64,000 bases of DNA, taken from contig CATKXV010000003.1 in NCBI GenBank assembly GCA_949840955.1, positions 124,001-188,000 of the forward strand, in the 5' to 3' direction. The position numbers and the translations under genes were made by a program. Each line of letters starts with the position of its first letter. Position 1 is the stretch's first letter. Positions 18,573 through 26,090 of the stretch are shown one piece after another. The DNA is from an uncultured Anaeroplasmataceae bacterium (lineage in GTDB: Bacteria; Bacillota_I; Bacilli_A; Acholeplasmatales; Anaeroplasmataceae). Under the pieces are notes generated by a model. That model made no database searches. It saw only the letters and a list, made by a program, of their open reading frames with translations, and had not been told where the DNA came from.

Positions 18573-18950
18573 TCAATTTAACTCCTTTAATAATCTTTGT
18601 GCTTCATCAAAATCAATTTCTTTTCTTTTTAAAGCCTGCAAAACTTCTTCTCTTGTCATCTTTTCTTCTGGTAAAACACCAGTAGACTCATAGCCTAATT
18701 TCTTAATCAATTCGGCCAAATTCTTTTTAACCGTAGGATAGGACACCCCTAAATCCTTTTCTACCCCTTTGATATTTCCAGCATTTTTTATAAATATCAA
18801 AGCGAATTCTTGGAGCTCAGAATTCAAATAATCAAATTTAGATAAATAAAACTCCCCACTAATTTTAGTCCCACATGTCTTACAAGTTAATTCTGTAACC
18901 ATGAGCCTGTCTTCACAGATAGGACAATTTCCTAATATTTTTTTCTTCAT
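18573..18950 (-). CDS. DUF2089-family zinc-ribbon transcriptional regulator
   Basis: 125 residues. An N-terminal zinc ribbon (CPICEDRL...CKTCGT, four Cys), a helix-turn-helix (VEKDLGVSYPTVKKNL at about 60-75), and a C-terminal short helical unit (REEVLQALKRKEIDFDEAQRLL) like the SHOCT-type tails. The ATG at 18948-18950 is preferred over an in-frame GTG three codons upstream because AAGG is 8 bases before it. It lies between a 55-codon gene and the DUF4097 gene, and is the natural candidate to bind the tandem palindromes upstream. Confidence 0.85.
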   Translation of the reverse strand: MKKKILGNCPICEDRLMVTELTCKTCGTKISGEFYLSKFDYLNSELQEFALIFIKNAGNIKGVEKDLGVSYPTVKKNLAELIKKLGYESTGVLPEEKMTREEVLQALKRKEIDFDEAQRLLKELN

Positions 18951-18955
18951 CGCCT

Positions 18956-19123
18956 TCACCTTTCTCTTCGAATCAATTGAGATAACTCATCTTGTATATG
19001 CTTTTTTTCTTCCCTTTGCTTTTTATCTTTAAAGGAAAGTATATCTCGTTCATCTATGGTAGCCACAAGATGTTCGGGATCAAAAATCTTTCTATCCTTT
19101 TTTCTTCTTTTTATTATCGTCAT
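18956..19123 (-). CDS. Small charged protein (55 aa), first gene of the DUF2089 operon
   Basis: Short reading frame, easily missed. The ATG at 19121-19123 is preceded by an excellent AGGAGG-type site (GGAGGGATCGAAATG). The peptide starts MTIIKRRKKDRKIFDPEHLV and is very rich in Lys, Arg and Glu, with a helical C-terminal half (KDKKQREEKKHIQDELSQLI). Its TGA stop lies 5 bases before the DUF2089 start, implying coupling. No membrane or secretion signal. Function unknown. Confidence 0.7.
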   Translation of the reverse strand: MTIIKRRKKDRKIFDPEHLVATIDERDILSFKDKKQREEKKHIQDELSQLIRRER

Positions 19124-19132
19124 TTCGATCCC

Positions 19133-19174
19133 TCCTTTATACTATTATATTATCACTTAAATTAATTTTGTCAA
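19133..19174 (-). promoter_or_regulatory. Promoter of the DUF2089 operon
   Basis: Minus-strand -35 TTGACA at 19169-19174. The -10 is probably TAATAT (16-base spacer) within the overlapping run TAATATAAT. It ends about 20 bases before the 55-codon gene. Confidence 0.6.
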
Positions 19175-19183
19175 TAGTTTTTT

Positions 19184-19240
19184 TTAATTTTATTAATTTC
19201 AAGTTTAATTTTATTAATTATATGATTAATTTTATTAATT
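19184..19240. repeat. Three tandem 15-bp palindromic operators with 21-bp period
   Basis: The sequence TTAATTTTATTAATT occurs exactly at 19184-19198, 19205-19219 and 19226-19240. Each contains the palindrome TTAAT-TTT-ATTAA, and the starts are 21 bp apart, two helical turns. A fourth degenerate copy (TTAATTTTGTCAA, from 19162) overlaps the -35 box. Likely binding sites for a dimeric regulator, perhaps the DUF2089 protein. Confidence 0.7.
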
Positions 19241-19261
19241 TTTATGATTAAAAAATAAAAA

Positions 19262-19279
19262 AGCCCACAGATGTGAGCT
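19262..19279 (-). terminator. Terminator of the polyamine transport operon
   Basis: Stem formed by AGCTCACA and TGTGGGCT (one wobble pair, 2-nt loop), followed on the minus strand by TTTTTTATTTTT. It is 5 bases after the stop of the 131-residue membrane protein. Confidence 0.8.
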
Positions 19280-19283
19280 GAAA

Positions 19284-19679
19284 TTATTGATATATGGTTT
19301 TAATATAGGCCTTATCCTTGGCATCAACCACAAAGCTACAATCCAATCCTAGAAAATCTCTAACTCTAAAGGAGGCTGAATAATAGGTGCATAGATAGGT
19401 TTTTCCCTTAGATTCTAGGTGTATTGTATATCCCCTTTTCTTATACTTAATTTGAGTGATTTTTCCTTCCTGTGTCTCTTTCAGCCTCATATAGGCAAAG
19501 AGCTTATACACTTTTACTAGAAAAATTGCCAATAGTAATCCAGAGGATACCGAAGCAATGAGTATAGCGTTCTTTGTTTTCAAGGCTATAAAGGATAATA
19601 ATGCGATTCCCAAGAGCAAATATAGAACTATCTCATATATTAAATTTTTCTTTGTTAAATCTTTAATTTTTACATTCAT
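19284..19679 (-). CDS. Two-helix membrane protein at the end of the pot operon
   Basis: 131 residues. Two hydrophobic segments at about 15-33 and 38-59, then a soluble C-terminal domain of about 70 residues with alternating beta pattern (GKITQIKYKKRGYTIHLESKGKTY). It begins 2 bases after the potD stop, so it is the last gene of potABCD. I do not recognise the family. The context suggests an accessory role in polyamine uptake or simple cotranscription. Confidence 0.7.
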   Translation of the reverse strand: MNVKIKDLTKKNLIYEIVLYLLLGIALLSFIALKTKNAILIASVSSGLLLAIFLVKVYKLFAYMRLKETQEGKITQIKYKKRGYTIHLESKGKTYLCTYYSASFRVRDFLGLDCSFVVDAKDKAYIKTIYQ

Positions 19680-19681
19680 GA

Positions 19682-21007
19682 TTAAACCTTAGCATTATTG
19701 AAGATGATATTGATTTGATTGATATATTTCCTATCAAAGGTAGCTAAAATATCCCCTTTATATTTTTTATTTCCCTCATCAAGAATCTCTTCCTTTGGAT
19801 AATACTTTTCAAAAGCAATTCCTATAGATTTATCATATATTTTCCAGAAGAAATCTGAATCATAGGCATTATTTTTATGAAAACCTTCCTCATCCTCAGG
19901 TGTAAATACAGAATTTTTTAAGGATACAATGTCATCATATAAGCTTTGATAAGGAGCATTATAGCTCACATAATAGGTATTTGCAAAGGCAGGATCCACA
20001 CGCCTTTCTCCTTCTTCTCTACCACACATAAAATTAATGAAGTCTAAAGCCAAATCATAATGCTGAGCATGCTTTGGGATGACAAAATTATCACAAAAGG
20101 CAATGGTATCCTCTGGGATAAATATATCAAATCCAATCTGATACTTGTCCTTATAAATCCCTGCATTTGTAGTAAGGATTTCAATCATCGCCTCTATTTC
20201 TTCTAAAGCTACATCATTAGCCAAATATGCATCCATTACAGTACTAGCAATATTTTCACAATAATAATATAAAAAATCTCCCGTCCACATGAAGCCCAAA
20301 TCTCTATTTTTAGCAACAATATCCTTTTTGATATCATCCGTTCCCCAAGCATCATATTTCATATTTTTAATCAGCTTATAAATCTGGTCAAATTCTGTAG
20401 TAGACAATTCCTTTTCTGTATCAAAATTTAGATATCGGCAAGCTGCATAATAGGAATGTAAATTAGAATCATACATAGCAACACGTGTACCAGCGGGCAA
20501 TGCACTTCGGTCAAAAAGGGAGCTCCAGGGATTTGATGCATGGGTAACAGCATCCTTTAGCCCTTCCTTTTCTGTTGAATACACAATTCCCCAGGTTCCC
20601 CATAAATATGGTACATAGTAGGAGGTAATTCCAGTCATTTTGTTTTCTAATGTCTCCGCAATCCCCTCCACTCCAGGCATTCTATCCTCTAGCCTAAAAT
20701 TAGGTAATCTCGTAAAGTCAATTTCTTGAAGCATATTCTTTTGAGCCATTTTTAAAACCATATAGTCAGAAGGACATACAATATCGTAGCAGGTCGTTCC
20801 TGCACTAACCTTGGAATAAAACAGTTCATTGGATTCCCCCAAATCCATTACAACCTCACAATGATAGGTTTTCTCAAATTCCTCTAGCATTTCCTCATCT
20901 ATATACTCTCCCCAATTGAGGAAAAGCAGCACATTTCTGCTTTGACAGGAAGAGCATATAACCAGCAGGAGTGCTATCAAAAAACAAAAGCTAATTCTTT
21001 TTTGCAT
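19682..21007 (-). CDS. potD: Spermidine/putrescine-binding lipoprotein PotD
   Basis: 441-residue extracytoplasmic binding protein. The signal peptide ends I-C-S-S-C (Cys21 lipidated). The mature part starts VLLFLNWGEYIDEEMLEEFEK, the classic PotD opening, and contains the TCYDIVCPSDYM and WGTWGIVYS segments typical of polyamine-binding proteins. At ~420 mature residues it is longer than the E. coli protein. It overlaps potC by 17 bases, which supports coupled translation. High confidence for the family; spermidine versus putrescine preference cannot be read from sequence. Confidence 0.95.
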   Translation of the reverse strand: MQKRISFCFLIALLLVICSSCQSRNVLLFLNWGEYIDEEMLEEFEKTYHCEVVMDLGESNELFYSKVSAGTTCYDIVCPSDYMVLKMAQKNMLQEIDFTRLPNFRLEDRMPGVEGIAETLENKMTGITSYYVPYLWGTWGIVYSTEKEGLKDAVTHASNPWSSLFDRSALPAGTRVAMYDSNLHSYYAACRYLNFDTEKELSTTEFDQIYKLIKNMKYDAWGTDDIKKDIVAKNRDLGFMWTGDFLYYYCENIASTVMDAYLANDVALEEIEAMIEILTTNAGIYKDKYQIGFDIFIPEDTIAFCDNFVIPKHAQHYDLALDFINFMCGREEGERRVDPAFANTYYVSYNAPYQSLYDDIVSLKNSVFTPEDEEGFHKNNAYDSDFFWKIYDKSIGIAFEKYYPKEEILDEGNKKYKGDILATFDRKYINQINIIFNNAKV

Positions 21008-21869
21008 GACCTCTTCTTCCTTTCATAACAAGTACATAAAAAATAATCAACACCATAGATACTAAGGTTAAAGCTGTAGAAAAGGCATAAACAGCTGGAT
21101 CTAATGATTTTTTTCCAATCGATGCATAAATCCATATGGATAAAGTATTAAAGCCATTTCCTGTAGTATAATATCCGACCACAAAATCCTCAAAGCTTAT
21201 CGTAAAGGCTAAAATAATTCCAGAAAAAATACCACCTCTGATTGCAGGAATGAGCACCTTAACCACAGACTTTAAAGGAGATATCCCCAAATCCATGCTT
21301 GCATCCATCAAATTAGGATCTATTTCTTTCATTTTAGGTAAAACAGATAATATGATGTAAGGAAAAATAAAATATAAATGCGCAATTAAAATCGTCCAAA
21401 ACCCAAAAATATGTCGATTGATGGGTAACAAAAGAGAAAATATTAGCATCAAAGAAATTCCAGTTACTATATCGGCATTTAGCATTGGAATATTGTTTAA
21501 CAGCATAATTTTTGATTTAGCCTTGGGAGGTAAATAAAATATACCAATAGCTACAAGCGTTCCTAAAACAGCCGCAATCAAGGTTGCTGTAATGGAAACC
21601 AAAAATGTATTTTTTATGGAGTTTGTCAAGCTAGGCTTACTCGAAAACATCGTTAAATAATTATTGAAGGTGAAGCCTTGAAATTCTGTAGTTGAAGCAC
21701 TGGTATTAAAGGATTGAATTGCTATAACCACAACAGATAAATAAAGCATAAAAATAGTAAAGATTACAAGTATTATTTTAACAATCTTCCATATCATCTT
21801 TACTGCCTTATATTCTTTATATCCATATTCCTCTAAAGTAGCCTTAGGATAATTTGTTTCATTTATCAT
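20991..21869 (-). CDS. potC: Spermidine/putrescine ABC transporter permease PotC
   Basis: 292-residue inner-membrane permease with six predicted helices and the EAA coupling loop (MDASMDLGISPLKSVVKVLIPAIRGGI) that contacts PotA. It overlaps potB at its start (ATGA-type) and potD at its end. Length is normal apart from a slightly longer N-terminal tail (about 30 hydrophilic residues). Confidence 0.95.
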   Translation of the reverse strand: MINETNYPKATLEEYGYKEYKAVKMIWKIVKIILVIFTIFMLYLSVVVIAIQSFNTSASTTEFQGFTFNNYLTMFSSKPSLTNSIKNTFLVSITATLIAAVLGTLVAIGIFYLPPKAKSKIMLLNNIPMLNADIVTGISLMLIFSLLLPINRHIFGFWTILIAHLYFIFPYIILSVLPKMKEIDPNLMDASMDLGISPLKSVVKVLIPAIRGGIFSGIILAFTISFEDFVVGYYTTGNGFNTLSIWIYASIGKKSLDPAVYAFSTALTLVSMVLIIFYVLVMKGRRGHAKKN

Positions 21870-22729
21870 ATCAATGTTTCTCCTTCCTTATCTAGCTTAT
21901 TGACTAGAAGGATTGACCCTAATATTAGGATTAAAAGAATAATGGCAAGAACAGCACCCTGATTATAGCTCATATTCAAGAAGCTTTGTTCGATACTATT
22001 TCCTATCATTGGAATATTTCCTGCTCCTAAAACCTTAGGGATGGCAAAGCCAGAAATACAAGGCAATAGTACCATCATAGATCCAGATACAACGCCTTTT
22101 AAGGACAATGGGAAAATAACCTTCCAAAATTTTGTAAAATGGGTGACACCCAAATCTAGGGCAGCCTCCTCTAAGGAAGGGTCAATTTTCTCTAAGGAAG
22201 TATAAATCGGTAGTACAATAAAAGGCAAATAGGTGAAAACCATCCCCAATAAAATTGCCCAATCGGTTCCTAATATATTTAAGCCTGGAAGATGAAATAA
22301 ATCTACTAAAATATTTTCTGGCTTAAATATAGAGGCTAAGGCATTAATTCTTAATATCACATTTGTCCACATTGGTAAAATGAGTAAAAGTAAAATCAGA
22401 TATTTATTTTTTAAATTAGATTTATATAGACTATAGGCTAAGAGATATCCAAAGAAAATACAAAGTAAGGTTGTAAGAATACTATATTTTAAAGAATTCC
22501 AAAAGGCAACCAAAGTTCCCTCTGTTCCTAGAATTTCAAAGTTTGCTGTAGTAAACTGCATCTCCTCAAAACGAATCCCCTCGGCATCGACAAACATCAA
22601 GCATATCATAATCAATACTGGAAAACAGGCAAAGATATAAAGCCAGTACATATATGGCTTAGCCAATCGATCCAAACGATGATTTCCGTTTGGGTGGAGC
22701 TTAGTTATTCCGTGACGATGGTTTTGCAT
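21866..22729 (-). CDS. potB: Spermidine/putrescine ABC transporter permease PotB
   Basis: 287-residue permease with six predicted helices and the EAA loop LEEAALDLGVTHFTKFWKVI. The ATG at 22727-22729 is chosen because GGTGG lies about 8 bases upstream; an in-frame start eight codons earlier would overlap potA further. The gene already overlaps the potA 3' end by 25 bases. Confidence 0.94.
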   Translation of the reverse strand: MQNHRHGITKLHPNGNHRLDRLAKPYMYWLYIFACFPVLIMICLMFVDAEGIRFEEMQFTTANFEILGTEGTLVAFWNSLKYSILTTLLCIFFGYLLAYSLYKSNLKNKYLILLLLILPMWTNVILRINALASIFKPENILVDLFHLPGLNILGTDWAILLGMVFTYLPFIVLPIYTSLEKIDPSLEEAALDLGVTHFTKFWKVIFPLSLKGVVSGSMMVLLPCISGFAIPKVLGAGNIPMIGNSIEQSFLNMSYNQGAVLAIILLILILGSILLVNKLDKEGETLI

Positions 22730-23895
22730 GACCCATCCACCTTCATTAAGCATATTTCATAAGGGTCAACAGATAATCCAACCTGCTCTCCTGTTTTTAC
22801 ATCCTCATAGGTATGAACTACAAACTCTTTGCCCTGTAAATCTACACATAGCTCATAATGAACTCCTTTGAAAATAGATGAGGTTACATATCCAATAAGC
22901 TTTGCCTTTTCTAAAGGAACAACATCCCAATCCTCAGGACGAATAACTACATCCACAGGTTCATTTTCATCAAATTTATACCCAACACATTCAAAATCAA
23001 CATCTAAAAATCGAACCAAATTTTTCTTTACATAGACACCACGCACAATATTAGATTCACCAATAAAGTTTGCAACAAAACGATTTATAGGCTCATTATA
23101 AATATCTTTAGGAGTTCCAAGCTGCTGGATGATACCATCCTTCATAACAACAATTCGATCGGACATAACCATTGCTTCCTCCTGATCATGGGTTACAAAA
23201 ATAAAGGTTATCCCCAAATCTCTTTGCATTTCTTTTAATTCATATTGCATGTTTTGCCTTAGCTTTAAATCAAGAGCAGATAAAGGTTCATCTAATAAAA
23301 GGATTTTCGGCTTAAGAATAATCGCTCTTGCAATAGCCACTCTTTGCATCTGTCCTCCAGACATATTGGTTATTTTTCTATCTTCAAAACCAGCTAAATT
23401 TACCATTTCTAATGCATTTTTTACAGCTGATTTTAATTTTTCCTTTAACTTCCAATTCATATCAAAAAAAGTAATTTTATGTGCTTTATCCTCAGGAACA
23501 CCTAAAGACAGCTTATCTTTGGTTATTTCTTCCTTTAAAGCTTCTTTTCCACCAAAAAATTGAATCATAAATTTTCGACCACGATTTTTCAAGCCGAAGG
23601 CCACATTATTAAATACATTCAAATGTGGAAACAAGGCATATCTTTGGAAAACCGTATTGATTGGCCTAGCATAAGCTGGCAAGTCATTAATCTCCTTACC
23701 ATTCACTACGATTTGCCCAGAATCTGGATTCTCAAAGCCTCCAATCATACGCAAAGTTGTCGTTTTTCCACAACCAGAAGGCCCTAAAAGTGTAAGAAAT
23801 TCATTCTCATAAATCGTCAAATTAATATTGTCAACGACAGTTACTGCACCATACTGCTTCACAATATTGTGCAATTCGATAATTGGTTTATTCAC
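22705..23895 (-). CDS. potA: Spermidine/putrescine ABC transporter ATPase PotA, with an inserted helical segment
   Basis: 396 residues. Walker A GPSGCGKT (38-45), Q-loop Gln83, signature MSGGQ (178-182), Walker B KILLLDEPLSALD and the switch HDQEEAM. A C-terminal TOBE-type regulatory domain follows. Compared with standard PotA, about 45-50 extra charged residues (about 105-153, including KEALKEEITKDKLSLG) sit between the Q-loop and the signature in the helical subdomain; longer PotA forms with insertions are known from Mollicutes. The start is a GTG with only a weak GGTAAA site, downstream of a hairpin, so translation may be limited. Confidence 0.94.
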   Translation of the reverse strand: MNKPIIELHNIVKQYGAVTVVDNINLTIYENEFLTLLGPSGCGKTTTLRMIGGFENPDSGQIVVNGKEINDLPAYARPINTVFQRYALFPHLNVFNNVAFGLKNRGRKFMIQFFGGKEALKEEITKDKLSLGVPEDKAHKITFFDMNWKLKEKLKSAVKNALEMVNLAGFEDRKITNMSGGQMQRVAIARAIILKPKILLLDEPLSALDLKLRQNMQYELKEMQRDLGITFIFVTHDQEEAMVMSDRIVVMKDGIIQQLGTPKDIYNEPINRFVANFIGESNIVRGVYVKKNLVRFLDVDFECVGYKFDENEPVDVVIRPEDWDVVPLEKAKLIGYVTSSIFKGVHYELCVDLQGKEFVVHTYEDVKTGEQVGLSVDPYEICLMKVDGSCKTIVTE

Positions 23896-23912
23896 CGCAA
23901 TTTACCGAACTT

Positions 23913-23933
23913 GAAGAACAGCGTTTGTTCTTC
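23913..23933 (-). promoter_or_regulatory. Leader hairpin in front of potA
   Basis: Perfect 8-bp stem GAAGAACA / TGTTCTTC with a 5-nt loop, 17 bases before the potA GTG. Its 5' arm overlaps the only strong AGGAG in the leader (AAAAAGGAGAAG), which is too far from the GTG to serve it. Possible translational or polyamine-responsive control; inference. Confidence 0.45.
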
Positions 23934-24010
23934 TCCTTTTTTTCCTTTCTTCCGTATTTTTTAAAGGAAAATTCCCTTACAAAAATATCTATATTTTTAT
24001 AGACGAAATA

Positions 24011-24038
24011 ATTATACAACAAATTTTAAATTTGACAA
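24011..24038 (-). promoter_or_regulatory. Promoter of potABCD
   Basis: Minus-strand -35 TTGTCA (24033-24038) and -10 TATAAT (24011-24016), 16-base spacer. It implies a leader of about 105 bases before potA. Confidence 0.65.
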
Positions 24039-24060
24039 TATTTTTTTATGAATTTACAAA

Positions 24061-24093
24061 AATAATTCTCCTAAAAATTTAGGAGAATTCATT
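24061..24093. repeat. 33-bp hairpin repeat, copy 1
   Basis: Stem AATTCTCCT / AGGAGAATT (24064-24072, 24081-24089), extended by A/T pairs. 32 of 33 bases match 25228-25260. It probably acts as a terminator; together the two copies bracket the duplicated-domain lipoprotein gene. The 180 bases between this copy and that gene's stop show nothing recognisable. Confidence 0.6.
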
Positions 24094-24274
24094 ATCCTTA
24101 CGGAGATATTAATTTCGCAGATTTCATTTTGGATATAGTCTTTAAATTACTTAATTGTAAATAAGAAAGTACATCCTCTTATACAAAAGTATACCTATGC
24201 TTTTTTTAGTTTACATGCACGAAGGAAATGTAAGAGTTTCACCTGAGCTTATAGCAAATGAAATCTTTCTCCTT

Positions 24275-25126
24275 CTATTTTATAGTTCCATTGTATTGAG
24301 TCACATAGTTTTCAACAGTCGTAAGAGAATTCCTATGTACCTTAACCAAAAAATAATACGTATCTTTATCTTCTTGCAAACCATCTATAACTGAAGAGAA
24401 AATTTCAAAATGCATATTCTGTTCTTTAATAGAGATTTTTTTTATTTCAAAAGCTTTATCTGTGGCTACTTTTGGAACATATTCAAAATAAATTAAACAA
24501 TAATCAATAAATGTTTCTTCCTTGATTTTATTTATACCCTCTTTTGGAAAATGTTCTTGAAATGCATTGAAATCATCAATTATTAAAAAAGTATTTTCAT
24601 CATATTTATTAGCCTTTTTAGTATCACTTATTATTTCAAATCCAATATTCGTCTCAAGTAACACATTTTTTTCTTTTATTAAATTTTCAATATAAAAATG
24701 GTCTTGTTCAGAAATATCTTTTTTCTTTAAACTAACTAGATAATATAGAGTTTCAAAACGCATAACATCAGCAACTACACCAGACTGAAATACTTCAAAG
24801 AAAATTCGATTAGATTCTTTTTTTATGGATTTTAAATTTAAATCATCTCTCAATACTCCATAATTAGAAGTAAACTCAAAATAAATCAAACTATGATTAA
24901 TAAACACTTCTGCATTGATCTGATTCAAATCTTTCTCTTCTAAATAATTAGGAAAGTAATTGACAAAAGATTCCATATCATTTATTATTTCAAAGGATCC
25001 ATTTTGATAATTCATCATTGGGATATCTTGGCTTATCAAATCAAAATCAACACTCTTTTTATTAGAACACCCAGATAAAATACAGGTCAACACTCCAATG
25101 CACATCCATATAAATATCTTTCTCAT
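24275..25126 (-). CDS. Lipoprotein with a duplicated ~115-residue domain
   Basis: 283 residues; signal peptide with lipobox L-S-G-C (Cys20). The mature protein is an internal duplication: unit 1 (about 40-150) and unit 2 (about 160-275) share SFEII/TFLII-(N/D)D, F-x-x-x-FP, (V/T)FI-(N/D)-x-(S/C)-LIYFE(F/Y) and F-E-(V/I)-F. I do not recognise the domain. A ribosome site AAAGGA precedes the ATG. The gene is alone between two near-identical hairpins, suggesting an independently transcribed or separately acquired unit. Confidence 0.8.
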   Translation of the reverse strand: MRKIFIWMCIGVLTCILSGCSNKKSVDFDLISQDIPMMNYQNGSFEIINDMESFVNYFPNYLEEKDLNQINAEVFINHSLIYFEFTSNYGVLRDDLNLKSIKKESNRIFFEVFQSGVVADVMRFETLYYLVSLKKKDISEQDHFYIENLIKEKNVLLETNIGFEIISDTKKANKYDENTFLIIDDFNAFQEHFPKEGINKIKEETFIDYCLIYFEYVPKVATDKAFEIKKISIKEQNMHFEIFSSVIDGLQEDKDTYYFLVKVHRNSLTTVENYVTQYNGTIK

Positions 25127-25227
25127 TTTATAAAAGTCCTTTCTAGTTTTTTCATCAAAATGTTCTCCCTTCTTAGTTTTATTATATCATATGTAAGCCC
25201 TTTCAGTCAATGAATTTAAAAGATAAC

Positions 25228-25260
25228 AATAATTCTCCTAAAAAATTAGGAGAATTCATT
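25228..25260. terminator. 33-bp hairpin repeat, copy 2 (terminator of the GT8 gene)
   Basis: Stem AATTCTCCTAA / TTAGGAGAATT (25231-25241, 25246-25256). It is 2 bases past the stop of the glycosyltransferase gene on the minus strand and differs at one base from copy 1 at 24061-24093. Confidence 0.65.
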
Positions 25261-25261
25261 C

Positions 25262-26080
25262 TTAATATTCTAATTTTAATTCATCAGGGAATAAGATCTC
25301 ATATTGCTTATAAAGATCATCAAACTCATAAATTTTAAAAAACTTATGCATTTTCCCTACCTGCCATTGCTTAAAATTATAAACCTTGAAAAAAGGCAAA
25401 TATCTTATTCCTTTACAAAAATGCTTTATAACGGTATCTTCTTTTATTGCTCTTTGTTCATTAAATCGAAATGGAATATACACCTTTTCCTTGCAATAGG
25501 TGTATAAGGCAGTTTGATCGGAAAAATAAAGCTTCTTTTCCTTAAGTAAATCAATTGCTCTTTCAAAAAGCTTTGTTTCCTTTACTCGCTTTACATTAAT
25601 ATATAAAACTCCAGAATTGAAATAATCCTTTTTAATCCAAAATTTCCCCAAATAATCTAGACACACTGCCATTTCCTTGTTTTCTATATCAATCAATTTA
25701 AAGGTTTCCAATCCAGAGCAAGTCATAGTATCTGCATCTAAATAAATGAGTTTATCACAATCAATATATCTTGTGAAAAGGAGGCGTATTAAAGAAGCTG
25801 GAGAATACTTGGGATTTCGATTTGGAGTATCCTTAAAGGTGGCCTCAAAATCCTCAGAGACATCATAATAGCTGAGTTCATTTAATGGATTTGCATCCTT
25901 CATTACCTTTCTTAAATGATCACAAGAGGCCTCACTGATTTTAGGAACAGTAGACCATGAAATTTCCATTGTCATAATATGAAGATGAACTGGTTCCTTT
26001 GTATGCTTTAAAATTGATAAAACATTTAAACAAATCCCATGAAAAATCTTACTATTTCCAGTTTGTAATACGTGGATCAT
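25262..26080 (-). CDS. Family 8 glycosyltransferase
   Basis: 272-residue GT8 enzyme (galactosyl/glucosyltransferase type, UDP-sugar and Mn2+ dependent in the family). The DxD metal/nucleotide motif is LDADT (Asp115, Asp117), the donor-binding FNSGVLYIN is present as YFNSGVLYINVK, and a late KHFCKGIRYLPF carries the family H-x-x-G. It follows the YbhN-like membrane protein by 10 bases, so both are likely in one unit making a glycolipid or surface glycan. Acceptor unknown. Confidence 0.92.
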   Translation of the reverse strand: MIHVLQTGNSKIFHGICLNVLSILKHTKEPVHLHIMTMEISWSTVPKISEASCDHLRKVMKDANPLNELSYYDVSEDFEATFKDTPNRNPKYSPASLIRLLFTRYIDCDKLIYLDADTMTCSGLETFKLIDIENKEMAVCLDYLGKFWIKKDYFNSGVLYINVKRVKETKLFERAIDLLKEKKLYFSDQTALYTYCKEKVYIPFRFNEQRAIKEDTVIKHFCKGIRYLPFFKVYNFKQWQVGKMHKFFKIYEFDDLYKQYEILFPDELKLEY

Positions 26081-26090
26081 ACCTCATACC

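Noticed and set aside
24197-24394. 65-codon plus-strand frame at the end of the duplicated-domain lipoprotein gene
   Set aside because: Overlaps the real gene's 3' end in antisense, with no ribosome site or family match.
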